Below the pieces are notes generated by a model. The model made no database searches, was not told the DNA's origin, and saw only the letters and a program-made list of their open reading frames with translations. This document shows, piece by piece, positions 23,131 through 27,614 of a DNA stretch of 27,614 nucleotides. Source of the stretch: an uncultured Kineosporia sp. (GTDB lineage: Bacteria > Actinomycetota > Actinomycetes > Actinomycetales > Kineosporiaceae); NCBI GenBank assembly GCA_937859855.1, contig CALMAR010000268.1, positions 1 to 27,614 on the forward strand, written 5' to 3'. Each line of letters opens with the position of its first letter. The first letter of the stretch is position 1. The translations under genes and the position numbers were made by a program.

Positions 23131-23735
23131 AGGCCGGCTTTGTCTTCGTGGACGAGTTCGTGCCCGGAATACGCTGGGATGCCAAGTACGCCACCTGGGA
23201 CAACTTCACTGGCAAGCCGGTGGACGGATACCGGGCGAATCGTATTGCCGGGACGAGGGGGTTGTGCGCCGCCCTGGCTCGAGCGCAAGAAACGGCCGCA
23301 ACCTTGGGATTCGGCCTGCTCCTGTGGGATGGCTACCGCCCGCAACGCGCCGTGGACTGCTTTCTGCGCTGGTCACGGCAGCCGGAGGATGGCCGCACGA
23401 AACGGCGCCACTATCCGAATATCGACCGGCCGGAGATGTTCGAGAAGGGTTACGTGGCGGCCAAATCGGGCCACAGCCGGGGCAGCACCGTCGACTTGAC
23501 GCTTTATCACCTGGCAACCGGGGAACTGGCTGTCATGGGCGGCGGCCACGATCTGATGGATCCGATCTCACATCACGGAGCCAGCGGAATCACCTCGATT
23601 GAAGCGACAAACCGCCAATACCTTTGCTTCATCATGGAGGACAACGGATTTGCTCGATACGACCGCGAGTGGTGGCACTACACACTGAGAAATGAGCCCT
23701 ACCCCACCACGTATTTCGATGTGCCCATCACCTAG
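23127..23735 (+). CDS. vanX: VanX, zinc D-alanyl-D-alanine dipeptidase
   Basis: A 202-aa zinc dipeptidase, exactly the usual VanX length. It hydrolyses D-Ala-D-Ala made by the host Ddl so that D-Ala-D-Lac prevails. All key residues fall at the canonical numbers: Arg71 in DGYRPQRAV, zinc ligands His116 and Asp123 in SGHSRGSTVDLTL, catalytic Glu181 and zinc ligand His184 in EWWHY. There is no signal peptide, which fits a cytoplasmic VanX and not VanY. The start is the ATG at 23127, overlapping the vanA stop; longer versions of the frame run into vanA and are shadows. It closes the vanHAX operon. No obvious terminator hairpin lies in the 79 bp before the next gene. Confidence 0.97.
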   Translation: MKAGFVFVDEFVPGIRWDAKYATWDNFTGKPVDGYRANRIAGTRGLCAALARAQETAATLGFGLLLWDGYRPQRAVDCFLRWSRQPEDGRTKRRHYPNIDRPEMFEKGYVAAKSGHSRGSTVDLTLYHLATGELAVMGGGHDLMDPISHHGASGITSIEATNRQYLCFIMEDNGFARYDREWWHYTLRNEPYPTTYFDVPIT

Positions 23736-23814
23736 TTCCCAGCCATGGTCCGAAGGTATTATCTGAACTCGGATCTTCTTGACCAGGATGATCCGGCCTC
23801 GTATCGTCAAGGGG

Positions 23815-24687
23815 ATGACTCCGCTTGCTGCTCCTGCGGCCTGGTCGCAGCCGCTACCCATCGCAACACCGCCCGTGGCCATGGCCATGTATCAGTTGCC
23901 GACGGGTACTTACGCGACCCGAGCCGCTCTGGCGGTGAAGGGGGGCTCGTTCCGCGACAAGCGGCACTTCGCGGCGACAGCTGTCCTGATCGAGCACCCG
24001 GACGGTGATCTGCTGATCGACGCCGGCTTCGGTCCTGACGTCCAGGCGCATGTGGCGATGCTTCCCCGGATCGCGCGTGCGCCGTATCAGGCCTCCCGCA
24101 CCGTCGCTGAGCAGCTCGACGCCAGCGGCTACGACCGTGAGCGGCTGCTGGGTGTGCTGTTAACGCACTCGCACTGGGACCATGTCAGTGGTCTCGGTGA
24201 GCTACAGGTACCGGTCTGGATCAACGCGCTCGAGCGAGAATATGCAGCAAAAGATCCGGATGGGGCCGTCTTTCGACGTGTCTCGGTGGGTCTGAAGATC
24301 CATGAGTACGAATTGACCGGCCCGGCTTACCTCGGCTTTCCGGCCAGCCTCGACGTGCACGGTGACGGGTCCGTCGTGATCGCGCTGGCTGGGGGACACA
24401 CCTGCGGTTCTGTGGTCGTGTTCGTCACCTTGCCGGATGGGAAGCGCTACGCCTTCATCGGCGACCTGACCTGGCAGCTGGATGGAATTCGCCGCCGGGT
24501 TGAGCGACCGTGGCTACTGAGCAAGCTGGCCGACAGCGACGCGGAGCAGGTACGCCAGGGACTGCTGCGTGCCATCGCTCTGAACGATGTGATGCAGGTG
24601 ATACCCGCCCATGACCGCGATGCCTACACCGGAATCCCGCTCCTGCCTGCCCGTTTCACGGCGGCCGGCGCTTCGAGCGGATCGTGA
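23815..24687 (+). CDS. Metallo-beta-lactamase-fold hydrolase
   Basis: A metallo-hydrolase of about 290 aa with the full MBL-fold motif set: FAATAVLIEHPDGDLLIDAGFG, the zinc motif LLTHSHWDHVSGL (HxHxDH), a later ligand histidine in ALAGGHTCGSVVVFV, the bridging Asp in FIGDLTWQ and the last His in IPAHD. The overall pattern fits the lactonase/glyoxalase-II-like branch with a small substrate rather than true beta-lactamases. There is no convincing signal peptide. The start is uncertain: ATG 23815 is preceded by AAGGGG almost without a gap, and TTG 23779, ATG 23788 and ATG 23881 are alternatives; the conserved part begins near 23881. The stop overlaps the MarR gene start (GTGA). It follows vanX on the same strand, but a part in resistance is not shown. 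Confidence 0.88.
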   Translation: MTPLAAPAAWSQPLPIATPPVAMAMYQLPTGTYATRAALAVKGGSFRDKRHFAATAVLIEHPDGDLLIDAGFGPDVQAHVAMLPRIARAPYQASRTVAEQLDASGYDRERLLGVLLTHSHWDHVSGLGELQVPVWINALEREYAAKDPDGAVFRRVSVGLKIHEYELTGPAYLGFPASLDVHGDGSVVIALAGGHTCGSVVVFVTLPDGKRYAFIGDLTWQLDGIRRRVERPWLLSKLADSDAEQVRQGLLRAIALNDVMQVIPAHDRDAYTGIPLLPARFTAAGASSGS

Positions 24688-25166
24688 CCCCGGCGGCGGG
24701 CGGCGTCACCCGTCCTGCGGCCGCGGCGCCGTCGGTCGACTCGGAGATCACCTGGCTGCTGCATCGGGCCGCCCAGCGGATGCGTACGGCTGTTGGCGAG
24801 CAGGCCGAGGAGCAGGGCCTTCAGCTGCGGGATCACATCGTGCTCAGCGCGCTGCACAAGACGCCTGACCTGACCCAGATCGAGCTGGGTAAGGCGCTCG
24901 GGCTGGACAAGACCACACTGACCAGTCAGCTCGACCGTCTTGAGCGCGCCGGACTGGTCGAGCGCCGCCCCGACTCCCGCGACCGCCGCGCCCGCATTCC
25001 GCACATCACCGAGTCCGGCGAAGCGCGGCGGCGCACGGTTGCCGCCGCCCCCAGCCAGATCGAGGCGGCTGCTCTGGCGGCGTTCGGCAGCGCCGAGATC
25101 CAGCTCTTCCGGCGCATGCTCATCGGCATCATCGGCGAGACCAACGATCCGGGCAGCTGCCTGTGA
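24684..25166 (+). CDS. MarR-family transcriptional regulator
   Basis: A 160-aa winged-helix regulator. After a Pro/Ala-rich start it has the MarR core: SEITWLLHRAAQRMRTAVGEQAEEQGLQLRDHIVLSAL, then the HTH (LTQIELGKALGLDKTTLTSQLDRLERAGLVERRPDSRDRRAR with the conserved D-R-R wing) and C-terminal dimer helices (IQLFRRMLIGIIGE). The GTG start overlaps the MBL hydrolase stop by 4 bp, so the two are co-transcribed, and it probably autoregulates the pair in response to a phenolic or other small ligand. No palindrome was obvious upstream of the MBL gene, so the operator is not placed. Confidence 0.92.
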   Translation: MTPAAGGVTRPAAAAPSVDSEITWLLHRAAQRMRTAVGEQAEEQGLQLRDHIVLSALHKTPDLTQIELGKALGLDKTTLTSQLDRLERAGLVERRPDSRDRRARIPHITESGEARRRTVAAAPSQIEAAALAAFGSAEIQLFRRMLIGIIGETNDPGSCL

Positions 25167-25209
25167 TGACTGATACGACCGGGATCCCCCAGCGACGGAA
25201 GGCACGTTC

Positions 25210-25481
25210 ATGACGTCTGATCAGCTCGAGAACGCCCGGCGCGTCCAGGCCGAAAGCTTAGGAGTGGCGCAGGATTCTGCCAAGGCGTGCTGGGCGAGCG
25301 CCTCGACGCGCATCTCGAACGCGCGATCCGCAACGGCATTGATCAACACGTCCTGGAAGGTGCTGATGGTGCTTCTCGCGCTGTACGCCGGTCAAGCCCG
25401 GACGTCGGTGGCGGCGCAGGACATCCCAGCTGGCTGGTGAGTCCCTGGGCAGGCTTGGGGCGGCTACTTGGATTCGACTGA
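25210..25481 (+). pseudogene. Possible remnant of a TIGR00027-type SAM methyltransferase
   Basis: An ATG at 25210 has a GGAAGG about seven bases upstream and opens a 76-codon frame (MTSDQLENARRVQAES...), but that protein loses any family character after ~25 residues. A second frame from about 25287 reads VLGERLDAHLERAIRNGIDQHVLEGADGASRAVRR. This resembles the SAM-binding start of the TIGR00027/leucine-carboxyl methyltransferase-like family (pattern R-hDd-h...G-QVV-LGAGLDTRAYR). I read this as the decayed 5' part of such a gene, with a frameshift near 25265-25285 and the rest missing. It could also be chance or a small real gene; the call is weak. Confidence 0.3.
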
Positions 25482-26444
25482 AGCCAGGGGCTTTCCGGCT
25501 AGGGCCAGGGCGGCGATCGCGTCGGGCCAGGCCGAGTCGCCGGTGAACAGCTCGCTGCGCAGATACGCCCAGATCAGTGCCCGTACGACGGCGACTCGCT
25601 CCGGATCCTCGTCGGTTGTCTCTGCCGCGTCGAAACCCGAGATTCCGCCGAACCCGTGCTCCGCACCAGCGATCATCAGCCGGGTCTTCGGGGCCGGACT
25701 GTCCGTGTAGGCGTCGCTGCGCCAGTCGGGCCGGCTCGAGAAGAATGGGTGCCAATCGTTCTGGCCGGTCACGACGAGTACGCGAGGCGACATTCCCTCG
25801 AACGTCGTGCTGCCGAGCACGCCATAAGGACCCTTCGCGTCTCCGTCGAGATCACTGCCCCGGCCCGGTGCCGCGATCATCACCCGAGCGCCGAACCGCT
25901 CATCCACGGAGCCGATGACTGATCCGGTGTCTGAGCTGTTGTGCTGGTCAGCGATCGTCGAACCCGAGACGAGGCCGACGGTGTTGCCGCCGGCTGAGTG
26001 CCCGGCGGCGGCGATGCGGGTGCGGTCCACCCGGCCGGGCAGGCCCGGCACGGCTTGTTCGATGGCGTCCAGGTGATCGACCACCAGACGGAGGTCCTCT
26101 GCCCGGTGCTCCAGGTAGAGGGGCGCGTCGGGGGCTGGATCTTCGCGCAGGCCGAGGAAGGTCGCGTCGAGGTGAAGGGGCTGGACCACAACGAAGCCGT
26201 GGGCGGCCCAGAAGTCGACCAGGGGGGCGTACCCGTAGGAGGACCCAACGAAGGTCGACGGGCCGTGCCCGTGCGAGAACACGATGACCGGAAGCCCGGT
26301 GCCGGTCGCGGGAGCCGAAACACGCACCGAAAGGGGCAAAGGCCGGCCGCTCACCTCGATTCGCACCGGGTTGTAGGAGAGCACTGGCGCAGGGTCGCTG
26401 ACCGGCAGGCCGGCGGCGTACGTGGAGGGGTCGCGATCTGGCAC
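25464..26444 (-). CDS. Alpha/beta hydrolase, chlorophyllase/platelet-activating-factor hydrolase-like
   Basis: A 326-aa alpha/beta hydrolase. The oxyanion-hole region is VIVFSHGHGPS, and the substrate-lid segment includes DFWAAHGFVVVQPLHLDA. The nucleophile elbow is AAGHSAGGNTVG, with the serine in GHSAGG. Likely catalytic acid and base lie in VVTGQNDWHPF and GAEHGFGGI. There is no signal peptide or membrane segment, so it should be cytosolic. The fold and the SHG.G motif fit chlorophyllase-like or PET-hydrolase-like esterases, but the substrate is open. It is the second gene on this strand after a TetR regulator (139 bp apart), with an inverted repeat and a -10-like TATAGT in between, so it is probably repressed by that regulator. 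Confidence 0.88.
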   Translation of the reverse strand: MPDRDPSTYAAGLPVSDPAPVLSYNPVRIEVSGRPLPLSVRVSAPATGTGLPVIVFSHGHGPSTFVGSSYGYAPLVDFWAAHGFVVVQPLHLDATFLGLREDPAPDAPLYLEHRAEDLRLVVDHLDAIEQAVPGLPGRVDRTRIAAAGHSAGGNTVGLVSGSTIADQHNSSDTGSVIGSVDERFGARVMIAAPGRGSDLDGDAKGPYGVLGSTTFEGMSPRVLVVTGQNDWHPFFSSRPDWRSDAYTDSPAPKTRLMIAGAEHGFGGISGFDAAETTDEDPERVAVVRALIWAYLRSELFTGDSAWPDAIAALALAGKPLASVESK

Positions 26445-26506
26445 CAGCGCGGTCCTTTCTGGCCGAGCAGCGGCACCTCGTCCACGGCTTCCGGTCTAGG
26501 CAACGA

Positions 26507-26548
26507 AACGGAACAACGATCCGACTATACACGGATCGCCGTTCCGGT
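26507..26548. promoter_or_regulatory. Inverted repeat over a -10-like box upstream of the hydrolase gene
   Basis: The arms AACGGAACAACGATCCG (26507-26523) and CGGATCGCCGTTCCGGT (26532-26548) match at 14 of 17 positions around an 8-bp spacer. The spacer contains TATAGT on the reverse strand (26524-26529), a good -10 box for the hydrolase gene. The TetR encoded just upstream is the likely ligand. Confidence 0.55.
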
Positions 26549-26583
26549 TGTGTCGGCCAGACAGGTTGGCTTCATCCGCGACG

Positions 26584-27171
26584 TCAGCCAGGCGCTCGTA
26601 GCCCTTGCAGCAGCACCGCCACCAGCCGATGAGGGTCGTAACCGGGGTCGTCGCCTCGTCTGATGCACAGGTTGCCGATCCCGTGCATCAGTTCGTAGGC
26701 GGCAAGATCTGCCCGTGCTTCCCCGGCCCGCACGGCTGATTCGAGCAGCAGAGCGCAGGCCGGCACGACCCGGTCCTCGAAATAGGCGTGCAGCGCCTCG
26801 AGGTTCGGATCGTCCGAGCGCAGCGCGGCGGCCAGGCCATGCTTGGTCACCAGGAAGCCGACAAACAGATCGACCCAGCGGGCGAGGCCCCGCATCGGTG
26901 AAGGTTCGGCCGCGAGTAGTGCGGGCGCCGCGTCAGCGAGCTCCTCCACCTGGTGCCGGTACACCGCGACAACCAACTCCGCGCGCGAAGCGAAGTGACG
27001 GTAGATGGTCGCGATGCCGACTCCGGCGGCGCTGGCGATCTCGCGGATCGGCGCCTCGATGCCCGACCGCACGAACACAGCACTCGCGGCGGCCAGCAGG
27101 GCCGCCTCATTCCGCTGGGCATCCGCGCGCTTCACCCGCCCGGTAGCGCTGGCCGGCGGCCCCACGGTCAT
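26584..27171 (-). CDS. TetR/AcrR-family transcriptional regulator
   Basis: A 195-aa TetR repressor. The HTH covers about residues 17-65 (RNEAALLAAASAVFVRSGIEAPIREIASAAGVGIATIYRHFASRAELVVAVY), which is close to the family consensus. The C-terminal region (LARWVDLFVGFLVTKHGLAAALRSDDP, then YELMHGIGNLCIRRGDDPGYDPHRLVAVLLQGL) matches the SbtR-like TetR_C group of actinomycetes, which often sits beside SDR or hydrolase genes. I chose the ATG at 27171, with GGAAGGAG six bases upstream, over an ATG 11 codons earlier. The alpha/beta hydrolase follows downstream on the same strand behind a dyad over its promoter, so it is the probable target. Confidence 0.92.
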   Translation of the reverse strand: MTVGPPASATGRVKRADAQRNEAALLAAASAVFVRSGIEAPIREIASAAGVGIATIYRHFASRAELVVAVYRHQVEELADAAPALLAAEPSPMRGLARWVDLFVGFLVTKHGLAAALRSDDPNLEALHAYFEDRVVPACALLLESAVRAGEARADLAAYELMHGIGNLCIRRGDDPGYDPHRLVAVLLQGLRAPG

Positions 27172-27269
27172 CGGGCGCTCCTTCCCGGCTGAGACGTATC
27201 GCACTGATCCGGAGCGCAGATATCAGAGTTGAGGTTACCGGCCGGATGGGACCGATCAGCCCGGCGGCC

Positions 27270-27285
27270 CGCACCGAACGGTGCG
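27270..27285 (-). terminator. Hairpin downstream of the DUF4267-like gene
   Basis: CGCACC-GAAC-GGTGCG forms a 6-bp stem with a tetraloop, 30 bp past the stop of the DUF4267-like gene and before the TetR gene on the same strand. There is no T-tract. Confidence 0.4.
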
Positions 27286-27315
27286 AGCGAAACGAGGGCT
27301 TCGGCTGGATCGGCG

Positions 27316-27614
27316 TCAGCGGCGCACCGCCCGGGCGGTTGCGAAGTGCACAGCGCTCATCAGCCCGGACAGCACCGCCATCGCGACATTGCGCTGCCGA
27401 AAGCCCAGTACGGCGTCGCCGGCCTGCACGAACCCGGCGGCGATGAACAGCCCGGGATCTGGTTTTCCGCGGATCAAACCAGTCAGCAGAGGCACCGTGA
27501 TCGCCCACGCCCGGGCGCCGGCGGCGCGGGCCCAGAAGGAGGCCAGGGTGCCGCTCGACGCGCCAGGCGAGGCCACGCCCGAATGCGAGCGGCAAAAAAA
27601 CGGCCCGCCGACGC
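27316..27614 (-). CDS. Small membrane protein, DUF4267-like, 3' part (5' end outside window)
   Basis: The C-terminal ~98 residues of a small membrane protein; its frame runs open off the right edge. The readable part (FWARAAGARAWAITVPLLTGLIRGKPDPGLFIAAGFVQAGDAVLGFRQRNVAMAVLSGLMSAVHFATARAVRR) has the G-R/A-R...L..G...Q..DA.....H pattern of DUF4267 proteins, with about three hydrophobic helices. No function is known for the family. The segment between 27577 and 27614 reads poorly as protein and contains a run of seven A (27594-27600), so the upstream frame may differ there. A GTG at 27576 could be a start, but that would make the protein shorter than its relatives. Confidence 0.55.
   Translation of the reverse strand, partial: VGGPFFCRSHSGVASPGASSGTLASFWARAAGARAWAITVPLLTGLIRGKPDPGLFIAAGFVQAGDAVLGFRQRNVAMAVLSGLMSAVHFATARAVRR

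Noticed and set aside
27594..27600. Run of seven A near the window edge as a frameshift in the DUF4267-like gene
   Set aside because: The 5' part of the gene is outside the window, so the correct frame before the run cannot be judged.

Overview
The window is GC-rich, densely coded DNA of an actinomycete (Actinomycetota, probably Streptomyces-like). The evidence is high third-position G+C, frequent GTG/TTG starts, many TetR regulators paired with divergent targets, LuxR-type two-component systems, and a glycopeptide-resistance set whose regulators match my memory of Streptomyces coelicolor VanR/VanS. I see no tRNA, rRNA, CRISPR array, transposase or integrase.

Layout. 1-2214: 3' end of a sensor kinase, a VanZ-family membrane protein, and a GNAT acetyltransferase divergent from a TetR regulator across a perfect 24-bp palindrome. 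2231-5580: a low-GC AI-2E-family permease, a 490-bp gene-free stretch with strong inverted repeats, then a GlcG/HbpS-like protein and a glutathione-independent formaldehyde dehydrogenase. 5723-10731: an SDR-like protein and its divergent TetR (two operator copies), a DUF4037 protein, and a TetR divergent from a 14-TM MFS exporter (three operator copies). 10905-13284: a small membrane protein with a NarL-type kinase and regulator. 13335-18594: a leftward operon of amidohydrolase, DUF59/MIP18 protein, alcohol dehydrogenase and a DUF1097 membrane protein broken by a stop codon, divergent from a GAF/Fis-type activator. 18652-19122: a YdeI-like protein.

19198-23735 is a complete vancomycin-resistance module. 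vanR-vanS (leftward) and vanH-vanA-vanX (rightward) diverge from an 87-bp control region. VanR/VanS would sense the glycopeptide. VanH reduces pyruvate to D-lactate, VanA makes D-Ala-D-Lac, and VanX hydrolyses D-Ala-D-Ala, so peptidoglycan precursors end in D-Lac. All catalytic residues I can check are present. The vanJ and vanK genes that accompany the S. coelicolor cluster are not in the window. The intergenic region has a CATATCG direct repeat with an 11-bp period, placed to serve both promoters.

23815-27614: a metallo-beta-lactamase-fold hydrolase overlapping a MarR regulator, a gene remnant, an alpha/beta hydrolase with a TetR regulator, and the 3' end of a small DUF4267-like membrane protein.

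The most unusual locus is 14054-18594. It keeps the gene order of the accessory genes of actinobacterial propane monooxygenase (prm/mim) clusters (MimR-like activator, amidohydrolase, DUF59 protein, alcohol dehydrogenase) but has no monooxygenase subunits and no GroEL. With the formaldehyde dehydrogenase at 3896-5122 it may handle alcohols or aldehydes; that is inference.
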